Source of the DNA: Verrucomicrobiota bacterium | GTDB lineage: Bacteria; Verrucomicrobiota; Verrucomicrobiia; Limisphaerales; JACRJZ01 | Length of the DNA: 64,000 nucleotides | Reading direction: 5' to 3' | Assembly (NCBI GenBank): GCA_016219875.1 | Contig: JACRJZ010000093.1 | Location: 1 to 64,000, forward strand | Shown here: positions 8,132 to 17,220 of the stretch, one piece after another | How positions within the stretch are numbered: position 1 is the stretch's first letter | How the letters are laid out: each line of letters starts with the position of its first letter | Notes under the pieces: model-generated | What the model saw: the letters and a program-made list of their open reading frames with translations, nothing else | Told to the model about the DNA's origin: nothing | Databases searched by the model: none | Program-made: the position numbers and the translations under genes

Positions 8132-8216
8132 CTTTCTTGACGCAGCCCTGAACGCTGCCGCCTCCAACTATTGCATTTGATTTAGCGGGCCGGGTCTGGC
8201 AATTAAGCCCCACCAA

Positions 8217-9821
8217 ATGAGCATGATTGTTTTGCGCTTTCTGTTGGCCGGCACGCTCGGCCTCGCGGCGGCTTGTCCTGCGGCCACTGATTCCGCCCGC
8301 GCCCCGCAAGGTGAGGTCGTTCTGCACTGGCACTTCGCCGGACTCGAACAACTCCTCGCAAACCGCGACGCCGCCAAGCTGAAGGCCATCTGGTCCCTGC
8401 CGGCCACGGCCAATCTGCGGAAGCAGGCGTTTGATCAATTGGCCCGCGCGCCTTTCCTGGCCGTGAGCGCCCAGACGCCGAAGGGGACGCCGGACCAAGC
8501 CGCATTGTTCCGTCCGTTGTTGGAGGACTTGCCGGGCGCCGAATCATTCCTCGACTGGCGCGGTCCCGCGGGCGGGGCGACGGAGTGCGTGCTCGCCATC
8601 CAGCTTCCCGACGCGCGCGCCAAAGTCTGGAGCGCAAACCTCCAGCAAGCCCTGAACGGCTGGAAGCTCGGCACCCTTTCCGGCGCGGCCGACGCCTGGG
8701 TCTGGAAGCATCGCGACGGTCGCAGCGCCTGCGCGCTCACGCGGGCCAGCCAATGGGTGGTGCTGGGCCTTGGCGGGACCGGACTACTGCTCCACGCGGA
8801 CACCGTCCAGCGCGTGAAGGCCGGCGGACGGCCCGGGGCGAAGCTCGCGGGCAACTGGCTCGAAGCCGACGCGGACTTGGCGCGCTTGAAGCCCTGGCTG
8901 CCGCCGCTGGCACCTTATCGGAACCTCCCCATCGCTCACGCGAGTTGGAGCAATTTCACCGACAACGTCCGCACCGTGGTCCGGCTGGAGTACCGGCAGC
9001 CGCACGGTTGGAAGGGCGAACCGTGGCTGACTCCCACCAGCATCATTCGCGATCCGTTGATCAGCTTCACCGCCATGAACGGGATCGCGCCGCTGCTCCA
9101 GCCGTGGAACTTCTTCCAAAAGCTGGCCCTGAAGCCGTTGCCGAATCAGGCGATGGTCTGGGCCCAGGCGCAGTTTCCGTTCCTGACGCACTTTGCCGTG
9201 CCGATGGCCAACGCCGGTCCGGAGTTGGCTCGCGTGACGCCCTTGTTGTCGTCCCTGCTCCTTTCCAACACGCCGAAGCCACGGCCGGGCAACATCGCCT
9301 GGAACACCAACCATCAGAGTGTCGTCTGGAGTGGACTGCCGATGGCCATGCCGCAAGTTTCCGCCATCAAAGACCGCAAGGCGGAGTACCTTTACGGCAG
9401 TTTCTTCCCGCGCATGAACAGCACCAATCGCCCGCCGCCGGAATTGTTCCAACAGATCGAAGGCCGGAACAACCTCGTCTATTACGATTGGGAGATCACC
9501 GGCGAACGCCTCAAGCAATGGCGGCCCTTCTACCAGTTGACCGACATCATGGACAATCACACCATGCCGGACGCGAAAGCGCCCACGCAGGTCTGGCTGG
9601 AGAAAGTCGCCCCGCTGCTCGAGAACACGGCGACGGAAGCCCTCGTGACGTCGCCGACGGAAATCTTCATCTCCCGACGCTCACACTCCGGCTTCACCGG
9701 CTTCGAACTCGTGACGCTCACGCGCTGGCTCGACGCGCCGGGGTTTCCCAAGTTCGGCGTGGCGGGCGCTCCGAGAGTGCTGCCCCGCAAAGGCGCGCCG
9801 CCGGCTCCGAAAGGGAAGTAG
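8217..9821 (+). CDS. Secreted protein of unknown function
   Basis: This protein of about 534 residues begins with an export signal (MIVLRFLLAGTLGLAAAC; ATG 8217 or 8223). The Cys could be a lipoprotein acceptor, but the -3 position is Ala, so the lipobox is weak. The mature region alternates hydrophobic strands with Trp/Pro-rich loops and ends in a low-complexity Pro/Lys tail (PRKGAPPAPKGK). I recognise no catalytic motif or family. Codon usage matches the neighbours. The next gene, pdxJ, starts 12 bases after its stop, so the two are probably co-transcribed without an obvious functional link. Confidence 0.75.
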   Translation: MSMIVLRFLLAGTLGLAAACPAATDSARAPQGEVVLHWHFAGLEQLLANRDAAKLKAIWSLPATANLRKQAFDQLARAPFLAVSAQTPKGTPDQAALFRPLLEDLPGAESFLDWRGPAGGATECVLAIQLPDARAKVWSANLQQALNGWKLGTLSGAADAWVWKHRDGRSACALTRASQWVVLGLGGTGLLLHADTVQRVKAGGRPGAKLAGNWLEADADLARLKPWLPPLAPYRNLPIAHASWSNFTDNVRTVVRLEYRQPHGWKGEPWLTPTSIIRDPLISFTAMNGIAPLLQPWNFFQKLALKPLPNQAMVWAQAQFPFLTHFAVPMANAGPELARVTPLLSSLLLSNTPKPRPGNIAWNTNHQSVVWSGLPMAMPQVSAIKDRKAEYLYGSFFPRMNSTNRPPPELFQQIEGRNNLVYYDWEITGERLKQWRPFYQLTDIMDNHTMPDAKAPTQVWLEKVAPLLENTATEALVTSPTEIFISRRSHSGFTGFELVTLTRWLDAPGFPKFGVAGAPRVLPRKGAPPAPKGK

Positions 9822-9833
9822 CCCCAACCGTTC

Positions 9834-10574
9834 ATGCTCAAGCTCGGCGTCAACATCGACCACGTCGCCACGCTCCGTGAAGCCCGCTACCGGGGACGCG
9901 GGAGTGGTGAACCGGACCCCTTGGCGGCGGCGCTGATTTGCGAACAGGCCGGCGCGCACGGCATCACCGCGCACTTGCGCGAAGACCGCCGCCACATTCA
10001 GGACCGGGACATCTGGCGCCTGCGCGAGTCGATCCGCACGCGGCTGAATCTGGAGATGACGAACACGCCGGAGATCGTCGAGATCGCTCTTCGGCTGAAG
10101 CCGGACATCGTCTGCCTCGTCCCGGAGCGCCGCCAGGAAGTGACCACGGAAGGCGGGCTGGATGCCGCGGGCCAGGAGGCGTCGCTGACGGAATTGCGGA
10201 AGCGGATGAACGACCGGGGTACGGAGGTGAGCCTCTTCATCGCACCCGATCCGCGCCAGGTAGAAGCCGCGGCGCGCATCGGGAGCCAGTTTATCGAGTT
10301 GCACACGGGCGCTTTCGCGGAGCATTTCATGGTGGCGGCGAACCGCGAGCGCGAACTGGAGCGGTTGGTTTCAGCCGCACGCCAAGCGCACAAGCTGGGC
10401 GTGAAGGTGAACGCCGGGCACGGCTTGAACTACGAGAACCTGCCGACGCTCCACGCTGTGCCGCACCTCGTCGAGCTGAACATCGGCCACAGCATCGTGA
10501 GCCGGGCCGTGTTCGCCGGTCTGGCGGCGGCGGTAAAAGACATGCTCGCGCTGATGAGGGATTATCGGGGCTGA
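9834..10574 (+). CDS. pdxJ: Pyridoxine 5'-phosphate synthase
   Basis: This 246-residue TIM-barrel enzyme condenses 1-deoxy-xylulose 5-phosphate with 3-amino-2-oxopropyl phosphate to make pyridoxine 5'-phosphate (DXP-dependent vitamin B6 pathway). Hallmarks are LGVNIDHVATLREARYRG at the N-terminus, the CLVPERRQEVTTEGGLD segment, the IELHTGAFAE strand, VNAGHGLNYEN and the phosphate-binding LNIGHSIVSRAVF near the C-terminus. The length is normal. It converges on acpS, whereas in many proteobacteria the two genes run in the same direction. Confidence 0.97.
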   Translation: MLKLGVNIDHVATLREARYRGRGSGEPDPLAAALICEQAGAHGITAHLREDRRHIQDRDIWRLRESIRTRLNLEMTNTPEIVEIALRLKPDIVCLVPERRQEVTTEGGLDAAGQEASLTELRKRMNDRGTEVSLFIAPDPRQVEAAARIGSQFIELHTGAFAEHFMVAANRERELERLVSAARQAHKLGVKVNAGHGLNYENLPTLHAVPHLVELNIGHSIVSRAVFAGLAAAVKDMLALMRDYRG

Positions 10575-10744
10575 GTCGGCTTCTGAAGTCCGGGGAAACC
10601 CTGGAGCGGCGTCAAACTGAATTGTTGAATGGGGAGCGCAAGCGGCCCGCGTGCGGGTTTCGGCGGCCCGCCGAAGCCCTTCACACCACTGACTGAGGAG
10701 CGACGCAGCTTCTTCCAAACGGGCTGTCTTTGCAGGAGGAGGAG

Positions 10745-10787
10745 GTTGTCCGGCGGGCCGTCGGACAACACACGCCAGCGGCGTGTG
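10745..10787. terminator. Tandem hairpins between convergent pdxJ and acpS
   Basis: Two adjacent stems are visible: gttgtccg/cggacaac (10745-10769) and cacacgcc/ggcgtgtg (about 10769-10787). They sit between the converging genes and may stop transcription from either side, although no T-run is present. Confidence 0.45.
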
Positions 10788-10810
10788 CTCCTCAACTTCG
10801 AAGTGCGGCG

Positions 10811-11188
10811 TCAATCCTCCAGAATGGCCACTGCCGTGGCGTGATGGTGGGTGTGGCTCAGGCTGAGGTGGACCTTCCGCCCGCCGCGTTCCGCCAGCAG
10901 CTTCAGCCCGCCCTCGTGCAGAATCACGAACGGCTCCCCGCTGGGCTTGCGACCTACTTCCATGTCCAGCCAGCCGAGCTTGCCGCAGATGCCGGTGCCG
11001 AAGGCCTTGGAGATCGCTTCCTTCGCCGCGAACCGTCCGGCGACGAACGGCGCGGGGTCTTGGTGCGTCAGGCAGTAGGCGATTTCGCCTGGATGGAGGA
11101 TGCGCTTCAGGAATCGCTCGCCAAACTTCTCGAGCGAGGAGCGGATGCGCTCCAGTTCCACGAGATCAATGCCAGTGCCGAGGATCAT
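10811..11188 (-). CDS. acpS: Holo-[acyl-carrier-protein] synthase
   Basis: This 125-residue 4'-phosphopantetheinyl transferase activates acyl carrier protein for fatty acid synthesis. It shows the family start ILGTGIDLVELERI with the metal-binding Asp8, and the second signature FAAKEAISKAFGTG with its metal-binding Glu. The C-terminus (VHLSLSHTHHHATAVAI) is the usual trimer-forming strand. The length is standard, and the start at 11188 matches the family N-terminus exactly. Confidence 0.97.
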   Translation of the reverse strand: MILGTGIDLVELERIRSSLEKFGERFLKRILHPGEIAYCLTHQDPAPFVAGRFAAKEAISKAFGTGICGKLGWLDMEVGRKPSGEPFVILHEGGLKLLAERGGRKVHLSLSHTHHHATAVAILED

Positions 11189-11791
11189 GGCTGCAAAGCG
11201 GCGGGGCGCCGGTGGCCCACGATTCTGCCATTGCGGAGAAACTCATCGTCTGCAGAGGCGACTTCAAAACCCCGTAGCCGCCGACGTGAGGAGGCTCACT
11301 CTGATTGCGGAATGCAGATTGCAGATTGCAGATTGAAAACAGAGCCTGCCAAGGAACGGAGCGCGGCTGTGTCCGCCGGACCAGCCGCAGCACCAACCCA
11401 GGCGCGGGGCGTGGGAGCCTGTCCGAGCTTCGTCCTCTGGAGCGTGCTACGGCTGGGTCTTCGACCACAGCCGCGCTCCGTTCCTCAGCCCGATGCAGCA
11501 ACCGTCGGCGGTGGCTCCGACTCTCCTCACATCGGCGGCTACGGTTTTGAAAGAAGCTCTGCATTCGCGTTTCAAGGGCGACAGGGTGGACAGCCCGGCC
11601 GGCCCTGTCGAGGGAATTGGCGTTGCCAAACGCGGGACTGAAAACCGCGGATTTGAAACTTGACGCATCCTTGCCGCGAGGGTTTAATCCCTCACTCGAA
11701 AGATAAAGTGCTGGTTTGCGCCAGCGAGCGAAGTCGGAGAGTATTCTGCCGACTTTTTTGTTCCCCACGTGGGGTGAAGGGACGACGCGAT
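11189..11791. repeat. Gene-free region holding nested inverted-repeat elements
   Basis: No credible gene is present between acpS and nusA. An outer family-1 pair (left arm about 11262-11296, right arm about 11518-11554) flanks an inner, perfect 19-bp inverted pair of another family: ggaacggagcgcggctgtg at 11353-11371 and its complement at 11466-11484. Between the outer and inner left arms is a 7-nt tandem repeat (gcagatt x3, about 11312-11336). Frames reading through this region only translate the repeats. The nusA promoter should lie between 11555 and 11791. Confidence 0.75.
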
Positions 11792-13069
11792 ATGAACGCT
11801 GACTTTCTGGCCGTAATGGAATTTTGGGAGCGGGAAAAGGGCATCAGCCGTGATGTCCTGCTCGCGGCTGTACAGGACTCGATGGTTTCCGCCGCCAAGA
11901 AGGCCGTCGGCCCCGCCCGCGAACTGCGCGTCGAGATCGAGGCCAAGACCGGCGACATCAAGGCCTACGCCAAGCTCATCGTGTCGGACAAGGTCCTCTC
12001 CAAGCATGACCAGATTTCGGTCTTCGACGCCCGCCGTCTCAAGGCCGACGCGCAGGTGGGCGAGGAGCTTGAGATCGAAGTCACCCCCGCCGGGTTCGGC
12101 CGCATCGCCGCCCAATACGCCCGCCAAGCTCTCATGCAGCAGGTCCGCAAGGCGGAGAAGGCGAAGATTCTCACGGACTTCAAGGACCGCGTGGGCGACA
12201 TCATCGGCGGGCAGGTCCGGCGGTTCGACCGCTCGGATGTCATTATTGATCTCGGCAAGTATGAGGCGCTGCTGCCGAACCGCGAGCGGGTGCCGACGGA
12301 GGAATACCAAATCGGCGAGCGCATCCGTTGCTTCGTGAAGGCGGTGGAAAACGGCCAGCACGGGCCGGAGATCATCCTCTCGCGCAGCGACCCTAATTTC
12401 GTCATCAAGTTGTTCCAGATCGAAGTCTCCGAAGTCAGCGACGGCACCATCGAGATCAAGGCCATTGCCCGCGAGCCGGGCTTCCGCACCAAGGTCGCGG
12501 TCTGGACGCGCGACGAGAAGGTCGATCCCGTCGGCGCCTGTGTCGGCCTGCGCGGCCAGCGGGTGAAGAACATCGTCCGCGAACTCAACAACGAGAAGGT
12601 CGATATCATCAAGTGGGACACCAACATCAAGACGTTCCTCGCCAACGCCCTGGCTCCGGCCAAGCTGAAGAGCTTCGACATCGACGAAGCCCGCAAGCGG
12701 GCGAAGATCTGGACCACGCCCGATCAGCTCTCGCTGGCCATCGGCAAACGTGGCCAGAATGCCCGCCTGACCTCCAAGCTGACCGGCTGGCAGGTGGATA
12801 TCGACGCGGAGCAGACCACCGACACCGTCTTTGAGGCCAAGGTGGCGGCGGCCGTCCAGGCAGTGGCGGCCATTCCCGGCGTCACCCCGGAGCAGGCGGA
12901 CGCGTTGGTCCACGCCGGGTTCACGAGTCTCGAGGATTTGCTGCAAGTGGAACCAGCCGACTTGGCGGACATTCCGCAAGTGGGCGAGCAGGCCGCCGCC
13001 GTGATGGATTTGGTCAAGGCCGAAGCCGCCCGCCGAACCTTCAAGGTCGGCGAGCCTTCCCCAGCGTGA
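11792..13069 (+). CDS. nusA: Transcription termination/antitermination factor NusA
   Basis: This 425-residue RNA-polymerase-binding factor modulates pausing, termination and antitermination. In order it has the N-terminal polymerase-binding domain (FLAVMEFWEREKGISRDVLL), an S1 domain (about residues 135-200, with VGDIIGGQVRRFD), two KH domains (including VGACVGLRGQRVKNIVREL and SLAIGKRGQNARL) and one C-terminal helix-hairpin-helix (IPGVTPEQADALVHAGFTSL). ATG 11792 matches the family start; the longer frame extends into repeat DNA. It heads the nusA-infB-rbfA operon. The rimP gene usually found just upstream is absent. Confidence 0.97.
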   Translation: MNADFLAVMEFWEREKGISRDVLLAAVQDSMVSAAKKAVGPARELRVEIEAKTGDIKAYAKLIVSDKVLSKHDQISVFDARRLKADAQVGEELEIEVTPAGFGRIAAQYARQALMQQVRKAEKAKILTDFKDRVGDIIGGQVRRFDRSDVIIDLGKYEALLPNRERVPTEEYQIGERIRCFVKAVENGQHGPEIILSRSDPNFVIKLFQIEVSEVSDGTIEIKAIAREPGFRTKVAVWTRDEKVDPVGACVGLRGQRVKNIVRELNNEKVDIIKWDTNIKTFLANALAPAKLKSFDIDEARKRAKIWTTPDQLSLAIGKRGQNARLTSKLTGWQVDIDAEQTTDTVFEAKVAAAVQAVAAIPGVTPEQADALVHAGFTSLEDLLQVEPADLADIPQVGEQAAAVMDLVKAEAARRTFKVGEPSPA

Positions 13070-13140
13070 TCCGCGCCTGACTTCAGTCTCATGCGTTGAC
13101 ATGAAGACAACTCAGGCCAAGCGGATCGAAGAAGCTTTAT

Positions 13141-15765
13141 ATGCCCGTTCGCATTTACGACATAGCCAAACGACTGAAGATCGAGAGCAAAGAGGTGCTC
13201 GCGAAGGCGAAAGAACTGGGCATAGCCAACGCCAAAGTGCCGTCGAGTTCGCTCGACAAGATCACCGGTGAGTACCTCGAGGACGAACTGCGCAAACTCC
13301 ATCCGCCCGCCCCGCCCCCCGCGCCGGAACCGCCGCCCCCTCCCGTAGCCGAACCCGCGCCGCCGCCACCACCACCGCCGCCGCTGCCCGAAGAGAAGGC
13401 TCCTGAACCGAAGGCCCCTGAGCCTAAGCCCGCAGAGCCGGTCGTCGCGCTTCCCCCGGCCCCACCGCCCCCGCCGGAAGTCGCACCGCCTCCGCCGCCC
13501 GTCGTCGAGCCGGCGCCCGCGCCCGTGGTGGAAGCCACGCCGCCACCGTCCCAAGAATTGCCTGCGGCGCCGCCTTCCATCGCCGAACCTGTTCCCGCGG
13601 CGCCCATCTCGTCGCCGCCGCCGCCGGTGGAAGCCATTGCGCCCGCCCCGCCGGTGCCGCCGGCTCCGCCTGCGCCGCCGCCGCCACCACCACCGCCCAA
13701 GACGGGAGACAAAGTCGGCTTCATCCGTCTTCCCCAGAAGCCCGCTCCCCCGCGCGTCGGCGAGAAATTGGGTTCCGTCAAACTGCCCCCTCGCCCCGGG
13801 GCCGCCGCGCGGCCCGAGACCGGCCGGGGACGCGGCGAGCAACGCCAAGCGGGACGGTTCGCTCCTCCATCAGGCCGCGCCGCCGCGGCAGGCGGAAGAG
13901 CCGGCGCACCCGGCAGCCCCAGGGCCGACACGGGCAAGAAGCCCGCCGACAAAATTGAACTGCGGGCCGACGCGCCGACGGTCACGTTCAAAGCCCCGAT
14001 TTCCGTTCGCGAACTGGCGGACAAGATCAACTGCAAGCCGTTCCAGCTTATCGCCGATCTGATGGGGATGGGCGTGTTTGCCAACGTCAACCAACTCCTG
14101 GAGGAATCCGTCGCCGTCCGGGTCTGCGCCAAGCACGGCTTCCGCTTCGAGGGCGAAAAGCGCGACATCGAGCTGCACCGCACGACGATCAAGCCGCGCG
14201 TGGTGGAGTTCGATCCGGAAGACAAGCCGGAAGACATGAAGCTGCGCGCGCCCGTCGTCACCATCATGGGCCACGTGGACCACGGCAAGACCTCGCTCCT
14301 CGACGTGATCCGCAAAGCCAACGTCGCCGCAGGAGAAGCCGGCGGCATCACGCAACACATCGGCGCCTACACCATTTCCGTCCCGCACCCGGAACGGAAG
14401 AACGACCTGCAGCAGATCACCTTCCTCGACACGCCGGGCCATGCCGCCTTCAGCGCCATGCGGGCCCGCGGCGCGACCGTCACCGACATCGTCATTCTGG
14501 TGGTCGCCGCCAACGATGGTGTGATGCCTCAGACGATCGAAGCCCTCAGCCACGCCCAGGCGGCCAATGTTCCGATCATCGTCGCCGTCAACAAGTGCGA
14601 TCATCCCAGCGCCAACTCGATGAGAGTCCGCCAGCAGTTGCAGGACCGCGGCGTGATCCCGGACGACTGGGGTGGCGACAACATTTTCGTGGACTGCTCG
14701 GCCCTCACCAAACAGGGCGTGGACAAACTGCTCGGCGCGATTGTGCTTCAAGCCGAGCTGAGGGAACTGAAGGCCAATCCCAATCGCCGCGCCAAGGGCA
14801 ACGTCATTGAATCCGGCCTCGACCCCGGCGGCCCGATGGCCACTGTGCTCGTCCGCAAGGGCACGCTGCGGGTCGGCGACATTATTTTGTGCGGCCAGTT
14901 TTACGGCAAGGTCCGCGCGCTGATCAACGAGGAGGGCAAGCGCCAGAAAGAGGCTGGTCCGTCCGTCGCGGTCAAGGTGCTCGGCTTGAACGGCGTGCCC
15001 GAAGCCGGCATCGAGTTCACCGTGATGGAGAACGAGAAGGCCGCCCGCGAGGAGGCCAGCAATCGTGCGCAAGAAATCCGCCTCCTGGGCCAGGAGCCTT
15101 CCGGCCCCGCGGTTTCGCTGGAGAACCTCTTCGCCAAGCTCGACGAAAAAGAGGCGAAGATCCTCAAGGTCGTCGTCAAGGCCGATACCCAAGGCTCCGT
15201 CGAAGCGATTGTCGAGGCGCTCAAGAAGCTCGACTCCGAACAAGTGTCCCTCCAGATCATCCACGACGCCGTGGGCACCATCACCGAGTCCGATGTCATG
15301 CTCGCCGCCGCCTCCAAGGCCATCATCCTTGGTTTCCATACGCGCATTGACGGCGGCGTCTCCGACGTGGCCAAGCGCGAGGGCGTGCAGATCAAGCTCT
15401 ACACGATCATTTACGAGTTGATCGACGAGGTGAAACTCGCGATGGCCGGCTTGCTGGAACCGCTGTTGAAGGAAAGCACCATCGGCACGGCGGAATGCCG
15501 CAAAGTCTTCGATCTCTCGAAGGGCGGATGCGTGGCGGGATCGGTCGTCACCAGCGGCCGCATCGTGCGCGGCAAGGTCCGCATCCAGCGCCGGCGCAAT
15601 CTGATTTACGAGGGCGTCATTCAATCGCTGCGGCGCTTCCAGGACGAAGTCAACGAAGTCCGTTCGGGCATGGAGTGCGGCATCCGCGTGGAGGGCTTCA
15701 GCGATTTCCAACCCGGCGACATCATCGAGAGTTTCCAGATCGAGAAGGTCGCTCCCAAGCCCTGA
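13141..15765 (+). CDS. infB: Translation initiation factor IF-2 with a long Pro/Ala-rich linker
   Basis: This 874-residue GTPase delivers initiator tRNA to the 30S subunit. An N-terminal IF2_N helix bundle (MPVRIYDIAKRLKIESKEVL) is followed by a linker of roughly 180 residues (about 58-240) dominated by Pro, Ala, Val and Glu, with several runs of six or more prolines. A second IF2_N-like segment comes at about residue 280. G1 GHVDHGKTSLLD starts at residue 377, with G3 DTPGH and G4 NKCD following. Domains II-IV are complete, ending DIIESFQIEKV. It is 71 bases downstream of nusA and 14 bases before rbfA. Confidence 0.97.
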   Translation: MPVRIYDIAKRLKIESKEVLAKAKELGIANAKVPSSSLDKITGEYLEDELRKLHPPAPPPAPEPPPPPVAEPAPPPPPPPPLPEEKAPEPKAPEPKPAEPVVALPPAPPPPPEVAPPPPPVVEPAPAPVVEATPPPSQELPAAPPSIAEPVPAAPISSPPPPVEAIAPAPPVPPAPPAPPPPPPPPKTGDKVGFIRLPQKPAPPRVGEKLGSVKLPPRPGAAARPETGRGRGEQRQAGRFAPPSGRAAAAGGRAGAPGSPRADTGKKPADKIELRADAPTVTFKAPISVRELADKINCKPFQLIADLMGMGVFANVNQLLEESVAVRVCAKHGFRFEGEKRDIELHRTTIKPRVVEFDPEDKPEDMKLRAPVVTIMGHVDHGKTSLLDVIRKANVAAGEAGGITQHIGAYTISVPHPERKNDLQQITFLDTPGHAAFSAMRARGATVTDIVILVVAANDGVMPQTIEALSHAQAANVPIIVAVNKCDHPSANSMRVRQQLQDRGVIPDDWGGDNIFVDCSALTKQGVDKLLGAIVLQAELRELKANPNRRAKGNVIESGLDPGGPMATVLVRKGTLRVGDIILCGQFYGKVRALINEEGKRQKEAGPSVAVKVLGLNGVPEAGIEFTVMENEKAAREEASNRAQEIRLLGQEPSGPAVSLENLFAKLDEKEAKILKVVVKADTQGSVEAIVEALKKLDSEQVSLQIIHDAVGTITESDVMLAAASKAIILGFHTRIDGGVSDVAKREGVQIKLYTIIYELIDEVKLAMAGLLEPLLKESTIGTAECRKVFDLSKGGCVAGSVVTSGRIVRGKVRIQRRRNLIYEGVIQSLRRFQDEVNEVRSGMECGIRVEGFSDFQPGDIIESFQIEKVAPKP

Positions 15766-15779
15766 ACCAACGAGGTGTT

Positions 15780-16142
15780 ATGTCCAGCCATCGACTCTTG
15801 CGAGTGGGCGAACTGTTGAAGCGCGAAATCGGCGAGGCCTTGCGGCGCGAAATGCCGGTGTCCGAAGCCGGCCTCGTCTCCGTGAATGACGTGGAAGTGG
15901 CCGGCGATCTCAAGAACGCCAAGGTCTTCATCAGCATCCTCGGCAGCAGCGAACAGCAGCGGAACAGCCAGCGCCGCTTGGAACAGGTCCGCCCGCGCGT
16001 CCAGGATCTCATCGCCAAAACCGTGGTCCTGAAATACACGCCCCGCCTGCAGTTCATCATGGATGACTCCATCGTCCGGGGTAACCGCGTGCTCCAGATC
16101 ATGGACGAGTTGGAGCGCGGGCAGTCCGCCTCGGACAAGTGA
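15780..16142 (+). CDS. rbfA: 30S ribosome-binding factor A
   Basis: This 120-residue KH-like protein helps mature the 16S rRNA 5' end of the small subunit. It has the family start HRLLRVGELLKREIGEALRR, the central VEVAGDLKNAKVFISILGS strand-helix unit and a C-terminal YTPRLQFIMDDSIVRGNRV, the canonical 'P-L-F--D-s---g' signature. ATG 15780 is preceded by a gaggtgtt ribosome-binding site. The stop overlaps the start of the next gene (GTGA), showing translational coupling. Confidence 0.95.
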   Translation: MSSHRLLRVGELLKREIGEALRREMPVSEAGLVSVNDVEVAGDLKNAKVFISILGSSEQQRNSQRRLEQVRPRVQDLIAKTVVLKYTPRLQFIMDDSIVRGNRVLQIMDELERGQSASDK

Positions 16143-17110
16143 AGATCATCGAACGCATCCTCGACGCGGTGCGGCCGTGCCAGACGTTGTGCGTGGCGGG
16201 CCACATCCGCCCCGACGGCGATTGCGTCGGCTCGCAACTCGGCCTCACGCTCGCCCTCCGCGCCGAGGGCAAGAGCGTCGCCTGCTGGAACGAAGACGAG
16301 TTGCCCCAGAAACTCGCGTTCCTTGATCCCGACGGCGTCCTTCAGAAGCCGAAGGCCGGCCAGTCGTTCGACTGCGTGATCGCCACCGACGCCGCCAGCT
16401 TCGAGCGGCTGGGCAAGGTTGGCGAGTTCATTAAAGACCGGAAGCTCCTCATCAACATCGACCATCACGCCAGCAACGACCGGTTTGGCGACATCAACTG
16501 GGTGGCCTCCCGCGCGCCGTCCACCGGCGAGTTGATTTACCTGATGCTGCGCAAGGCCCGCTGGCCGATCACGCCGCAGATTGCCGACTGCCTGTTCACC
16601 GCTGTCTCCACGGACACGGGATCGTTCCAGTACCCGACCACGCGCCCGACGAGCTACCACGTGGCCGGCGAGTTGGTGAAGCGCGGCGCGGACCTGGAGA
16701 AGATTTGCCACGAAGTCTATCAGTCCTATCCGATCTCGCGCGTGCGGCTGCTTCAACGGGTCTATAACCGCTTCAAGCTGACGCATGACAACCAGATCGC
16801 CTATTTCTGGCTGCGCCAGCAAGACTACGCCCGCAGTGGCGCGGACAAGGCCGACTCCGAAGGGCTGATCGATCACATCCGCGCCATCGATCCGGTCGTA
16901 GTGGCCTGTGTGTTTGAGGAAATGGAGCCTGAACTCACGCGCATCAGCCTCCGCTCCAAAACCACCAAGGTGGATGTGAACCAGATCGCCGCTCAATTCG
17001 GCGGCGGCGGCCATCCCGCCGCGGCCGGCGCGCGCATTCCAGGCCGGCCCCTGTCGGTCCAACGACGCGTCATCGCCGCGATCAAGAAGGCGTTAGTCGC
17101 TGTGCGCTGA
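16139..17110 (+). CDS. DHH/DHHA1 phosphoesterase, NrnA-like
   Basis: This 323-residue protein is probably a bifunctional oligoribonuclease and 3'-phosphoadenosine-5'-phosphate phosphatase. Metal-binding motifs are all present: HIRPDGDCVGSQ, CVIATDAAS, NIDHHASNDRF and STDTGSFQYPTT. The DHHA1 motif GGGGHPAAAGARI is near the C-terminus. It starts at GTG 16139, overlapping the rbfA stop, so it is translated as part of the nusA operon, a common location for nrnA. Substrate is inferred from the family. Confidence 0.9.
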   Translation: MKIIERILDAVRPCQTLCVAGHIRPDGDCVGSQLGLTLALRAEGKSVACWNEDELPQKLAFLDPDGVLQKPKAGQSFDCVIATDAASFERLGKVGEFIKDRKLLINIDHHASNDRFGDINWVASRAPSTGELIYLMLRKARWPITPQIADCLFTAVSTDTGSFQYPTTRPTSYHVAGELVKRGADLEKICHEVYQSYPISRVRLLQRVYNRFKLTHDNQIAYFWLRQQDYARSGADKADSEGLIDHIRAIDPVVVACVFEEMEPELTRISLRSKTTKVDVNQIAAQFGGGGHPAAAGARIPGRPLSVQRRVIAAIKKALVAVR

Positions 17111-17220
17111 GTTCTCTTTCAGGGCTGCATCAAGCGAGGTCTGATGCCGCCCTGGTTCTTCTTATTGAGCGCCGCATTTTCTGTGGCCGTTCTCCGACGG
17201 ACTGGGCTAGAGTCGCCGCC

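Noticed and set aside
10575..10810. Frames in the pdxJ-acpS gap
   Set aside because: The gap is made of hairpins and short palindromes; frames there have no family resemblance.
11166..11768. Minus-strand open frame of 200 codons upstream of acpS
   Set aside because: It translates inverted-repeat arms (peptides such as EPPHVGGYGV) and has no coding character outside them.
13870..15711. Minus-strand open frame of 613 codons over infB
   Set aside because: Shadow of infB; composition is Asp/Val/Gly/Leu/His-biased with no recognisable family.
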